The notes below the pieces were generated by a model, which made no database searches, was not told where the DNA came from, and was given only the letters and a program-made list of their open reading frames with translations. From Nocardia macrotermitis (GTDB lineage: Bacteria > Actinomycetota > Actinomycetes > Mycobacteriales > Mycobacteriaceae), in assembly GCF_009604405.1 (NCBI RefSeq), contig NZ_WEGK01000002.1, positions 310,001 through 374,000 on the forward strand: a stretch of DNA of 64,000 bases. Reading direction: 5' to 3'. Shown piece after piece: positions 47,693 to 56,102 of the stretch (positions within the stretch are counted from its first letter, which is position 1; every line of letters begins with the position of its first letter). The position numbers were made by a program, and so were the translations under genes.

Positions 47693-49069
47693 TCATGCGT
47701 GCTCCCCGCCGAGTGCGTCCATGGTGTCCCCGGTGCCGACGACGACCAGCCGCCCGCGCACCCGCAGCACGTCGACCTCGGTGCGGTACAGCTCCGAGAG
47801 CACCTCGGAGGTCATCACCTCGTCCGGGGTGCCGATCCGGAACTTTCCGTCGACCAGGTACAGCACCCGATCCACCAGGGGCAGTACGGGATTGATCTCG
47901 TGGGTGACGAACAGGACCGCGGTGTCGTGACTGCGGCGGCGCGCGTCGATCAGCTCGGCCACCAGCCGCTGATTGGCCATGTCCAGGCTCAGCAGCGGCT
48001 CGTCGCACAGCAGCACCCGCGGATCGCCCACCAGCGCCTGGGCCACCCGCAACCGCTGCTGCTCACCGCCGGACATCGACTCCAGCGGCGCGTGCGCGTA
48101 GTGCTGCGCCCCCACCTGCGCCACCGCCTCGGCGATCCGCCGCCGCCGCTCCTTGCGTCCACGCCACCCCAACCCCCACCGATGCCCGTCCACCCCGAGC
48201 CCGACCAGATCCACCCCGCGCAACCGCACCCCCGCATCGATCGTCTTCTGCTGCGGCACATACCCGATATGCGGATTCCCCACCCGCGCAGCCGATCCCG
48301 CGATCTCCACGGTTCCCGCACTGGGCGCGACCTGCCCCAGCAACATCCGCAACAGCGACGTCTTCCCGGACCCGTTCGGCCCCAGCACCGCAATGAACTC
48401 CCCGGCCCGAACCGCCAGATCCAGCCCGTCCCAAAGAATCCGCTCCCCATACGCCAACCGCGCCCCCCGCAACTCCACCACCGGCTCACGATCCTGCCGG
48501 GATTCGGCGGTTGCCGATATCGGGGCAGCGTCTGCCCTTGACGTGGTGGATTCCGCAGTCGCAGCGGAAGTTTCGACTGCTGTCACGGTGGTCGCGCGCG
48601 ACGACCCACGATCCCGCTGAGACACCGGCGCTACCGGTAGCCGGTCTCCGTCCCCTGAAACATCCGATTCGTAAGTCGCAGTGGAGGTATCGATCATCCC
48701 CAGAAGCGTTGCGTCCGGACGATCGGCTCCATCCGTGCCCGTCTCATCGACTGCGTCGAATCCTGTTTCAGCACGGTGCGTTACGGATCCATTGCCGCGA
48801 GTGGCAGCCGACTCCGTTGCCGTGGTGTGACTTTCGGACCGCTGCGGCCTGCTCGCCGCAGCGGTCGCATCGTCAACCTGGTCTGTATCGGGTTGTGTTT
48901 CGGCGGAAGGAGTTTCGGCTCCGTCGGGGTCCGTCGACTCGGTCGGTCCGCAGATGAAGCAGTCCGCCGTGTCCGATGCGGTCGTGCGGGTGGGCCGGTT
49001 GTCGCGCTCGGCGACGTTCGGATTCGATTCCGGCGCGGTGGTTTCGGGGGTGGTGCGGGTGGGGGGCAT
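47693..49069 (-). CDS. Metal ABC transporter ATPase with ~190-residue low-complexity N-terminal extension
   Basis: Powers the metal importer. From ~residue 193 it is an ordinary 265-residue ZnuC-type ATPase: VVELRGARLAYGERILWDGL, Walker A GPNGSGKTSLLRML, Q-loop YVPQQKTID, signature MSGGEQQRLRVAQAL, Walker B VLLCDEPLLSLDMANQ, H-loop VLFVTHEINP. Before it are ~193 residues rich in Thr/Ser/Asp/Glu/Ala (starting MPPTRTTPETTAPESNPNV) with one CxxC (DCFICGP). The ATG at 49069 is only 10 bases after the binding-protein stop, which supports translation of the extension; an internal start near 48490 is the alternative. No family precedent for such a tail is known to me. Confidence 0.85.
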   Translation of the reverse strand: MPPTRTTPETTAPESNPNVAERDNRPTRTTASDTADCFICGPTESTDPDGAETPSAETQPDTDQVDDATAAASRPQRSESHTTATESAATRGNGSVTHRAETGFDAVDETGTDGADRPDATLLGMIDTSTATYESDVSGDGDRLPVAPVSQRDRGSSRATTVTAVETSAATAESTTSRADAAPISATAESRQDREPVVELRGARLAYGERILWDGLDLAVRAGEFIAVLGPNGSGKTSLLRMLLGQVAPSAGTVEIAGSAARVGNPHIGYVPQQKTIDAGVRLRGVDLVGLGVDGHRWGLGWRGRKERRRRIAEAVAQVGAQHYAHAPLESMSGGEQQRLRVAQALVGDPRVLLCDEPLLSLDMANQRLVAELIDARRRSHDTAVLFVTHEINPVLPLVDRVLYLVDGKFRIGTPDEVMTSEVLSELYRTEVDVLRVRGRLVVVGTGDTMDALGGEHA

Positions 49070-49079
49070 GGGGTGCCGA

Positions 49080-49988
49080 TCAGTTCAGGGCTGCGGCCAG
49101 GGCGTTGGCGTTCTGGGTCTGCCAGCCGAGATAGTCGGTGCCCTCCGGCAGGGTTTCGGTGACGTTCACGACGGGGATTCCGGCGGCCTTCGCGGTGGCC
49201 GCGACGTTCTGGGTGGTCTTGTCCTCGGTCTGGATGTTGTAGACCAGGGCGCGAACCTGCTTGTTGTTCAACAGGTCCCGGACGGCGGCCAGGTCGGCGG
49301 GGGCGGGGTCGGTGCCCTGTTCGATGGCCTCCTCGAAGGGGTGCGGGGTGCGGTCGTCGGCGTCGGCGGCCAGCAGCAGGTAGTGGGCGATGGGCTCGGT
49401 CTGCAGGACGGGCGCCTTGGGGTGGGCGGTGGCGATCTGGTCGGTGATCGCGGTGATGTTCTTCAGCTTGGAATCGAACTGGATCGCGCGGTCGGTGTAC
49501 GCCTGGGCGTGCGCCTTGTCGAGGGAACCGAGCTCGGCGGCGATCTTGGTGGCGACGGCGGCGACGGTCTTGACGTCGTACCAGACGTGTTCGTTCTCGT
49601 CCTGCGCCGCGGCGGCCGGACGCAGCTTGAACGCGTCGATGGTGGGTTTGCCGCGTCCGTCGGCGGCCTTCTCGGCGAACTCGTCGTAGTCGCCGCCGTT
49701 GTAGATCACCAGGTCCGCGTCGTGGATCTTGGCGGCGTCCTCGGGGGTGGTCTGGTACGAGTGCGGATCGTCGGTCGGGCTGGAGATGATCGAGCTGACC
49801 TGGGCATCGGAACCGGCGACGGCGGCCGCGACGCTCCCCCAGACATTGGTCGAGGCGACGATGGACGGTTTGCCGGAGTCGTTCTTCGATGTTCCGCACG
49901 CGGTGAGCGTTGCGGCGGTGGCAACCCCTAATGCGATGACAGCAACTCGGGCGATCAGACCTCTGGACACGCGGGTGACTCCTGGCAC
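49080..49988 (-). CDS. Metal ABC transporter solute-binding lipoprotein (ZnuA-like)
   Basis: A 302-residue lipoprotein that delivers a divalent metal to the permease. Signal peptide with GLIARVAVIALGVATAATL and lipobox LTAC. The cluster A-I fold is shown by IVASTNVWGSVAAAVAGSDA, metal-site His in SSPTDDPHSYQTTPEDAAKI, HVWYDVKTVAAVATKIAAEL and EPIAHYLLLAAD. No long His-rich loop is present, unlike many ZnuA. GTG 49988 is used; GTG 49970 (VSRGL) is possible. First gene of the operon, behind the palindrome at 49999. Confidence 0.9.
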   Translation of the reverse strand: MPGVTRVSRGLIARVAVIALGVATAATLTACGTSKNDSGKPSIVASTNVWGSVAAAVAGSDAQVSSIISSPTDDPHSYQTTPEDAAKIHDADLVIYNGGDYDEFAEKAADGRGKPTIDAFKLRPAAAAQDENEHVWYDVKTVAAVATKIAAELGSLDKAHAQAYTDRAIQFDSKLKNITAITDQIATAHPKAPVLQTEPIAHYLLLAADADDRTPHPFEEAIEQGTDPAPADLAAVRDLLNNKQVRALVYNIQTEDKTTQNVAATAKAAGIPVVNVTETLPEGTDYLGWQTQNANALAAALN

Positions 49989-49998
49989 TACTGATAAC

Positions 49999-50011
49999 GG
50001 AAATGATTTCC
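49999..50011. promoter_or_regulatory. Zur-like operator upstream of the metal importer
   Basis: GGAAATGATTTCC is a perfect inverted repeat (GGAAAT-G-ATTTCC) 11 bases before the binding-protein start. Its core A-AAT-ATT-T matches the AT-rich inverted repeat bound by actinobacterial Zur (consensus around TGAAAATCATTTTCA). Zinc repression is the likely control; assignment rests on sequence resemblance and position. Confidence 0.6.
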
Positions 50012-50098
50012 ATTTGAATGTAGCTCACGTGTCCAGAACCGGCGGTATCGTCTGTCCGATTCGTCCCTGTGAATCAGCGCACTCGGGCCATCGATGGC

Positions 50099-50128
50099 GA
50101 ACGGCCCGTCCACTCGGACGGGCCGTTC
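50099..50128. terminator. Terminator hairpin of the trehalose-phosphatase/GH15 gene
   Basis: GAACGGCCCGTCC (50099-50111) pairs perfectly with GGACGGGCCGTTC (50116-50128) around a 4-base loop, 27 bases beyond the stop of the leftward gene. Confidence 0.75.
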
Positions 50129-50154
50129 GAGATCTCGCGTGAACTACCGCGGCA

Positions 50155-52725
50155 CTACGCCAGCGCGGGCACCGGCTGGCTGAGCAACTGCGCACACCGC
50201 AGCAAACCCAGATGGCTGTACGCCTGCGGATGGTTGCCCAATGATCGCTCGGCCACCGGGTCGTACTCCTCGCTGAGCAGTCCGGTCGGTCCCGCGACGT
50301 CCACGAGCTGGGCGAACAGCGCCTCGGCGTCGGCCCGCTTGCCGATCAGCAGATACGCCTCCACCAGCCAGGCCGCGCACAGGTGGAACCCGCCCTCGCC
50401 GCCGGGCAGCCCGTCGTCGTGGTGGTACCGGTACACCGTCGAACCGCTGCGCAGCTCGGCCTCGGTCGCCACCACGGTCGCCGCGAACCGCGGATCGGAC
50501 GGTTCGATCAACCCGCTCAACCCGATGTGCAGGGTCGCCGCGTCCAGATCGGTCCCGTCGTAGGCGGCGGTGTAGGACTGCACCTCGTCGTTCCAGCCCT
50601 TGGTCCGGACCTCCTCCGCGATGGTGTCGCGCAGTTCGGCCCAGGCCGGATCGGCCCGCCGCGCGAACTTGTCGGCCAGCCGCACCGCGCGATCCACGGT
50701 CAGCCAGCCCATCACCTTCGAGTACACGTGGTGCCGCGGGTTGCCACGGATTTCCCAGATGCCGTGATCGGGTTCGCTCCACCGGCGCCGGACGGCCGAA
50801 ACCATCGCGGTGACCAGCTCCCAGTCCTGATCGGGCAGGGCCTGGGCCGGATCGAGGATGCCCTTGCGCTCGCGGGCGTCGGCCAGGGCCGCGATGAGGT
50901 CCACGATCGGGCCGAACACGTCCAGCTGCACCTGCATATTGGCCGCGTTACCGACCCGGACCGGCCGGGATCCGGCGTAACCGGGCAGCTGATCCAGCAC
51001 CGCCTCGGGGCCCAGGGTCTCGCCGTAGAGCGTGTACAGCGGGTGCAGACGTTCGGGTCCGGCGAGGGTTTCCAGTACGCGGTGCACCCAGGCCAGGAAT
51101 TCCTCGGCCTCGGTCAACGAGCCCAGCGCGACCAGCGCGTGCGCGGTCAGCGAGGCGTCGCGCAGCCAGCAGTAGCGGTAGTCCCAGTTGCGCACGCCGC
51201 CGATGTCCTCCGGCAGCGAGGTGGTCGCGGCGGCCATGATCGACCCGGACGGCGCGTGCACCAGGCCGCGCAGCGTCAGCGCGGAACGTTTCATCAGATC
51301 CGGCTTGAGCGGCGGCAGTTCGAGCTGCTCGGCCCAGTCCTTCCAGTACCGTTCGGCCTCGCCGCGCCGGTCCGGCTCGCTCACCATCGCGGGCGCGAGA
51401 TCGGAGGTGCCGCAACGCATTTCCAGCACGATCGGCCCGCGCGAGGGATCCACGACGGCCGTTGCGACGTGGTGGATGCCTTCTTCGAGGATGGTCCACC
51501 GCACGCCCGGGGACCGCAGCACGATCGGATCGTTGGTGCCGTGCACGCGCAGCCCGGACGGCTCCTGTACCAGCGTGACCGGCACCTGACCGAATTCCGG
51601 ACGCGGCGCGAAGGTGACCACGGCCTTGGCGTCACCGGTGATGACGCGCGTCAGATCGGTCCGCTCGGTGGCCACGTCGTGCGGCAGGTAGTCCACGACC
51701 TGCAAACTGGCCCAACGGGTTTCGACGGTCATGGTGCCGTCGATGTAGCGCTGCGAGAGCGGCAGTCCGGGCCGCTCGGGCACGATGGTGAAATGCCCGG
51801 ACTCGGGCCCGCCGAGCAGATGCGCGAACACCGCCGCGGAATCCGGTTCGGGGTGGCACAGCCAGGTGATGGTGCCGTCTGGGGTGACCAGGGATTTCGC
51901 GCGGGGCCCGGCCAACATGGTCAGGCGTTCGATTCGGGGGGCCGAGGCGCCGGCCAGCCAGGTGCGGCGCTCCTCGAGCAGGAACGCCAGGGCCTTGGAC
52001 ACCTCCTCGGTACTGGCGACCCGATATCCGGCCAGGCTCTCGCCCTCGCCGACCTTGATGCCGACATCCGGCCCGGCCAGCCGCGAGAACGCCTTCTCGT
52101 CGGTGACGTCGTCGCCGAAGAACACCGCCGCCGACGCGCCTTCCTGATGCCGGATGATGTCCAGCGCGGCGCCCTTGTCGGTCTGGATGACGGCCAGTTC
52201 GATGACCGCTTTACCCTCGGTCACCTGCACGCCGACCCAGCTGGCCGGCCCCTGGCCCGCCTGCTGCAACGCGCGTCGCCCGACCTCGGGTGCGGCATTG
52301 CGCACGTGCAACGCGACGCTGGCCGGTTTCACCTCGACCGAGACGCCCGGGTTGTCCTGGGCGATGCGGGTCAGCGCGTTCTGCACCTCCTGCAACAGTT
52401 TTCGGGCGTCGCTGTCGATGGCATGGACGAAACCCACGTCGAATTCCGAACCGTGGCTGCCGATCAGTTGCACCTCGACGGGGAGTCGGGACAGTGCCGC
52501 GAGATCTCGCAGGGCGCGGCCGGAGATGACGGCCGCGGTGGTGGCGGTCAGACCGGCGAGCGCGCGCAGGGCGCTCACCGACTCACGATGGGGATAGGCT
52601 TTCGCCGGGTCGCTGACGATGGGCGCGAGTGTCCCGTCGTAGTCCGAGGCGACCAGTAGCCGCGGCATGCGGGCCACCGCCGACAACGCACGGCGAAGTT
52701 CGATTGGCAGATCCTGTGCGCTCAC
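50155..52725 (-). CDS. Trehalose-phosphatase fused to a GH15 family glycosidase
   Basis: An 856-residue two-domain enzyme. Residues ~1-255 are a HAD trehalose-6-phosphate phosphatase: DYDGTLAPI (nucleophile Asp), VISGRALRDLAAL, GSHGSEFD and FFGDDVTDEKAF. Residues ~265-850 are a GH15 (glucoamylase/trehalase-like) domain: WLCHPEPDSAAVFAHLLG at the beta-sandwich, NWDYRYCWLRDASLTAHALV in the barrel, and catalytic acids probably in HGIWEIRG and GLLSEEYDP. GH15 proteins of mycobacteria are trehalases, so one chain could make trehalose from trehalose-6-phosphate and also hydrolyse trehalose. GTG 52725 start; own terminator. No otsA neighbour is in the window. Confidence 0.9.
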   Translation of the reverse strand: MSAQDLPIELRRALSAVARMPRLLVASDYDGTLAPIVSDPAKAYPHRESVSALRALAGLTATTAAVISGRALRDLAALSRLPVEVQLIGSHGSEFDVGFVHAIDSDARKLLQEVQNALTRIAQDNPGVSVEVKPASVALHVRNAAPEVGRRALQQAGQGPASWVGVQVTEGKAVIELAVIQTDKGAALDIIRHQEGASAAVFFGDDVTDEKAFSRLAGPDVGIKVGEGESLAGYRVASTEEVSKALAFLLEERRTWLAGASAPRIERLTMLAGPRAKSLVTPDGTITWLCHPEPDSAAVFAHLLGGPESGHFTIVPERPGLPLSQRYIDGTMTVETRWASLQVVDYLPHDVATERTDLTRVITGDAKAVVTFAPRPEFGQVPVTLVQEPSGLRVHGTNDPIVLRSPGVRWTILEEGIHHVATAVVDPSRGPIVLEMRCGTSDLAPAMVSEPDRRGEAERYWKDWAEQLELPPLKPDLMKRSALTLRGLVHAPSGSIMAAATTSLPEDIGGVRNWDYRYCWLRDASLTAHALVALGSLTEAEEFLAWVHRVLETLAGPERLHPLYTLYGETLGPEAVLDQLPGYAGSRPVRVGNAANMQVQLDVFGPIVDLIAALADARERKGILDPAQALPDQDWELVTAMVSAVRRRWSEPDHGIWEIRGNPRHHVYSKVMGWLTVDRAVRLADKFARRADPAWAELRDTIAEEVRTKGWNDEVQSYTAAYDGTDLDAATLHIGLSGLIEPSDPRFAATVVATEAELRSGSTVYRYHHDDGLPGGEGGFHLCAAWLVEAYLLIGKRADAEALFAQLVDVAGPTGLLSEEYDPVAERSLGNHPQAYSHLGLLRCAQLLSQPVPALA

Positions 52726-52972
52726 GCATCCAACCTTGTTTGTGATCGGAGGAGAAATACCGGGGGCGCGAGAAACCTTACTTGGTGGGGGTTGCTCTGG
52801 TGTTTCGCGCGCGTCGCCGACTCATCGGTCTCGTGCGTCCCCGGTTGTGAGGTCTCTGCGGTGCGTCACCTTATTAGCCGGAGGGAAGCAGCGACAAACG
52901 TCGCAAACCCGGCGAGTCGCTCGGGACCGCCGAATCACCTGGATTCGGTGTGAGTTTCGGTTCCGGCGGGTG

Positions 52973-53632
52973 TTAGGTCTGCGAGCCCAGGAGTAGGTCG
53001 ACGGTCAATTCGAGGCGTTCGGCGACATCGGTGGCCGAGGCGCGGCGGGTCAGCCAGGCGACCAGATTCGACAGCCACACATCGCTGATCACGCGGGCAA
53101 TGGCGAGGTCCCGTTCGTTCGGCTCGTCCTCGTTGAGGGCGCGGGCGAAGAAGCGATCCATCACCTTGCCGACCCGGTCCACCTCGGCCGCGGCCGACGC
53201 GTCGGCGAACATGAACGCGCGCGTCATCGCCTCGGTGAGCAGCGGGTCGCGCTGCATGGCCCGGGTGACCTGGGTGAGCATCAGGTGCATGCGTTCGCGG
53301 GGACTCTGCCCGGCGAGCGGTTTGCGTCTGCTGTCGAACTGCTCGAATTCGCGTGCCAGCGCCGAGACCAGCAGGTGCACCTTCGACGGGAAGTACCGGT
53401 ACAGCGTTCCCACCGCGACGTCGGCGCGTTCGGCCACCGCGCGCATCTGCACCGCGTCGTACCCGCCCTTGGAGGCCAGGGCCAGGGTGGCGTCGAGGAT
53501 GCGTTTGCGGCGTTCGCGCTGCGCGCTCGAGCTCAGTTCGTCCTCACTGAGCGTGGACACCGGGGTCGCGCGTGAACGGCCGCCGTTCTGCGCCCCCGAG
53601 TCTGCTGCCTGCTCTCGGGAGGGACTGGCCAT
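52973..53632 (-). CDS. kstR: TetR-family cholesterol catabolism repressor KstR
   Basis: Represses cholesterol side-chain and ring catabolism genes until a cholesterol-derived CoA ester binds. 219 residues; after a ~35-residue variable tail the sequence aligns closely with M. tuberculosis KstR (Rv3574): AQRERRKRILDATLALASKG, VAVGTLYRYFPSKVHLLVSA, MQRDPLLTEAMTRAFMFADA and VISDVWLSNLVAWLTRRASA. A palindrome identical in type to known KstR sites lies 96 bases upstream, so it probably represses itself and the divergent catabolic operon. ATG 53632 with GGAGG upstream. Confidence 0.95.
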   Translation of the reverse strand: MASPSREQAADSGAQNGGRSRATPVSTLSEDELSSSAQRERRKRILDATLALASKGGYDAVQMRAVAERADVAVGTLYRYFPSKVHLLVSALAREFEQFDSRRKPLAGQSPRERMHLMLTQVTRAMQRDPLLTEAMTRAFMFADASAAAEVDRVGKVMDRFFARALNEDEPNERDLAIARVISDVWLSNLVAWLTRRASATDVAERLELTVDLLLGSQT

Positions 53633-53727
53633 CGATGAAAGTCCTTTCCTGCACAAGCCTCATCCGGTGGCGAGGTGCGTCTCGTCGGTTGGTGGGACGG
53701 CGGTTGACATCCGCCCGATGAGGATAT

Positions 53728-53741
53728 TAGAACATGTTCTA
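53728..53741. promoter_or_regulatory. KstR operator
   Basis: TAGAACATGTTCTA is a perfect 14-base palindrome in the kstR/fadE34 divergent spacer, with the AAC and GTT half-sites of the KstR motif TAGAAC...GTTCTA. It lies 36 bases before the fadE34 start, where it would block both promoters. Confidence 0.85.
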
Positions 53742-53776
53742 GGTGTGGGAGTCACGCCGGAAAGGCGGTATGGAGT

Positions 53777-56083
53777 GTGACCATCGCCACCACTGACGAG
53801 CATAAAGCCGTTCAGGAGTCGATGAGCGCATGGGCGGCGACGGTCGGCCCGATTGCAACAATGCGCGCTGGACTGGGATCGAACGGCGCGGCGCGGCAGC
53901 GCGACGCGGCCGGATCCGATGGACATCACGCGACCGATTCCTGGCGTGAGTATTGGCCGAGCCTGGTCGGGCTCGGCGTTTTCCGGGTCGCCGTCGCCGA
54001 AGACGACGGCGCCGCAGACGGTTCGGTGAGTGATCTGGCCGTGCTGATCGAGCAGGCGGCACACGATCTGGTCGGTGGGCCGGTGCTCTCGACCGCCCTG
54101 GCCGGATTGGTCGTCGGTGCCGCGCTGGCCGAGGACGTGCCGTGCGGAGTCGCGCTGGACGGTCCGGTTCCGGTGTCGGACAACGGATCCGGTGAGCTGG
54201 AGCTGTCGGGGACGTGGCCCGTGGTGCTGGGTGCGGCGCCGGGCGGCGCGGTGCTGCTGCCGGTGTCGCGCGGTGATCGCGAGGTGTGGTGCCTGATCAC
54301 GCCCGATACCGCCGGACTGCGCATCGAACCGCTCGAACCGCTCGATCACAGCACGCCGCTGGCCCTGGTGGCATGCGCCGGGGTGCGGGTTCCCGCCGAG
54401 CACGTCTTCGAACCCGCTTGTGCGGTAAGGGATCTGGCCGCAGTACTGGTCGCCGCCGAGGCCGCCGGTATCGCGGGCTGGTGCCTGGCGACCGCCACCG
54501 AATACGCCAAGGTCCGTGAGCAATTCGGGCGCAAGATCGGCGAATTCCAAGCGGTGAAGCATATTTGCGCGTGGATGCTGTGCCGGGCGGAGCTGATCCG
54601 CGCGGTCGCCGCCGATGCCGCGGCCGCCGCATCGGTCGATCAGGGGCGCAACCCCGAACTGCCGATCGCCGCGGCCATCGCGATGACGATCTCGCTGGAC
54701 GCCGCCGTGCAGACCGCCAAGGACTGCATCCAGGTGCTCGGCGGGATCGGCTTCACCTGGGAGCACGACGCGCACTTCTACCTGCGTCGGGCAATTGCGT
54801 TGCGGCAGTTGCTCGGTGGGGGCGGGACGTGGCGAGCGCGGGTGACCGATCTGGTGCGCCGGGGACACCGGCGAACCGTCGGCCTGGACCTGGGTGCTGT
54901 GTCCGATGCGGCGCTCGCTGGGCCCTCCGTGGTTACGCAAGCTGCCGCCTCCGGGCCCGAAGCGAGCGCCGGTGAGGACGCGCGGAACGACACCGAGGCG
55001 TGGGAATCGCTCGGCCTGGACGCCGCGCAGGCGACCGAACTGGCCGCGGATCTCGCTCGCATCGCGGCACTTCCGGTCGAACAGCAGCGAGATGCGTTGG
55101 TGGACACCGGACTTTTCGCGCCGCACTGGCCCGCGCCGTACGGCCGGGGCGCGGGCCCGATCCTGCGCACGCTGATCGACGAACAGGTTCGCAACGCCGG
55201 AATCACGGTGCCGGACATCACGATCGGCAACTGGGCGGTGCCCACGCTGTTGCAACACGGCAGTCCCGAGCAGATCGAACGTTTCGTGCGGCCGACGTTG
55301 CGCGGCGAGGTGATCTGGTGCCAGCTGTTCAGCGAGCCGGAGGCCGGATCGGATCTGGCGGCGTTGCGCACCACCGCGACGCGCGTCGAGGGCGGTTGGC
55401 AGCTGCGCGGGCAGAAGGTGTGGACCTCGCTGGCCAACGTCGCGAACTGGGCAATCTGCCTGGCTCGCACCGATGCGAGCGCGGCCAAACATCGTGGGAT
55501 CAGCTACTTCCTGGTCGATATGAGCAGTCCGGGCATCGAGGTGCGGCCGCTGGTGCAGATCACCGGTGAGGCGCGGTTCTCCGAGGTGTTCCTGGACGAC
55601 GTCTTCGTTCCGGACGAGTGCCTGGTCGGGCAGCTCGGCGCGGGGTGGAAGATCGCGCGTTCGACGTTGTCCTCGGAGCGGGTTGCCATGGGCGGCAGCG
55701 GAATCGGTGACGCCCTCGAGGCGCTCATCGCCGCGGCCCCGACCTCGGGCCCCGGGGCTGAGTTGATCGCCGACCGCATCGGCGAACTCGTCTCCGACGC
55801 TGTTGCCGGTCTATTGCTGGAGACTCGTGCGGCGCAGCGCATGCTCGCCGGCGGGGATCCTGGACCGCAGAGCAGCGTGCGCAAACTGGTCGGTGTGCGA
55901 CACCGGCAGGCGGTAGCCGAATTCGCCGTCGAACTTACCGGTACGGCAGGTGCGCAGGACACCGATCTGGTGAAAGAATTCCTGTTGACGCGCTGTTTGT
56001 CGATTGCGGGCGGTACCGAGCAGATCCTGCTGACGGTGGCCGGTGAACGGATACTCGGCCTCCCGCGCGAACCGCAGGCGTAG
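53777..56083 (+). CDS. fadE34: Acyl-CoA dehydrogenase FadE34-like (two fused ACAD domains)
   Basis: Dehydrogenates a cholesterol side-chain CoA ester; the M. tuberculosis counterpart (Rv3573c, ChsE3) acts on the five-carbon intermediate. 768 residues holding two acyl-CoA dehydrogenase modules: the first ends in VQTAKDCIQVLGGIGFTWEH and RRAIALRQLLGGG; the second has IWCQLFSEPEAGSDLAALRT, WQLRGQKVWTSLANVANWAI and SIAGGTEQILLTVAGERILG. A ~30-residue low-complexity linker joins them. GTG 53777 has GGAG close before it. It is divergent from kstR, behind the KstR operator, and heads the operon with the igr genes 19 bases downstream. Confidence 0.93.
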   Translation: MTIATTDEHKAVQESMSAWAATVGPIATMRAGLGSNGAARQRDAAGSDGHHATDSWREYWPSLVGLGVFRVAVAEDDGAADGSVSDLAVLIEQAAHDLVGGPVLSTALAGLVVGAALAEDVPCGVALDGPVPVSDNGSGELELSGTWPVVLGAAPGGAVLLPVSRGDREVWCLITPDTAGLRIEPLEPLDHSTPLALVACAGVRVPAEHVFEPACAVRDLAAVLVAAEAAGIAGWCLATATEYAKVREQFGRKIGEFQAVKHICAWMLCRAELIRAVAADAAAAASVDQGRNPELPIAAAIAMTISLDAAVQTAKDCIQVLGGIGFTWEHDAHFYLRRAIALRQLLGGGGTWRARVTDLVRRGHRRTVGLDLGAVSDAALAGPSVVTQAAASGPEASAGEDARNDTEAWESLGLDAAQATELAADLARIAALPVEQQRDALVDTGLFAPHWPAPYGRGAGPILRTLIDEQVRNAGITVPDITIGNWAVPTLLQHGSPEQIERFVRPTLRGEVIWCQLFSEPEAGSDLAALRTTATRVEGGWQLRGQKVWTSLANVANWAICLARTDASAAKHRGISYFLVDMSSPGIEVRPLVQITGEARFSEVFLDDVFVPDECLVGQLGAGWKIARSTLSSERVAMGGSGIGDALEALIAAAPTSGPGAELIADRIGELVSDAVAGLLLETRAAQRMLAGGDPGPQSSVRKLVGVRHRQAVAEFAVELTGTAGAQDTDLVKEFLLTRCLSIAGGTEQILLTVAGERILGLPREPQA

Positions 56084-56102
56084 CCCCACCTCGATCTGGA
56101 GC

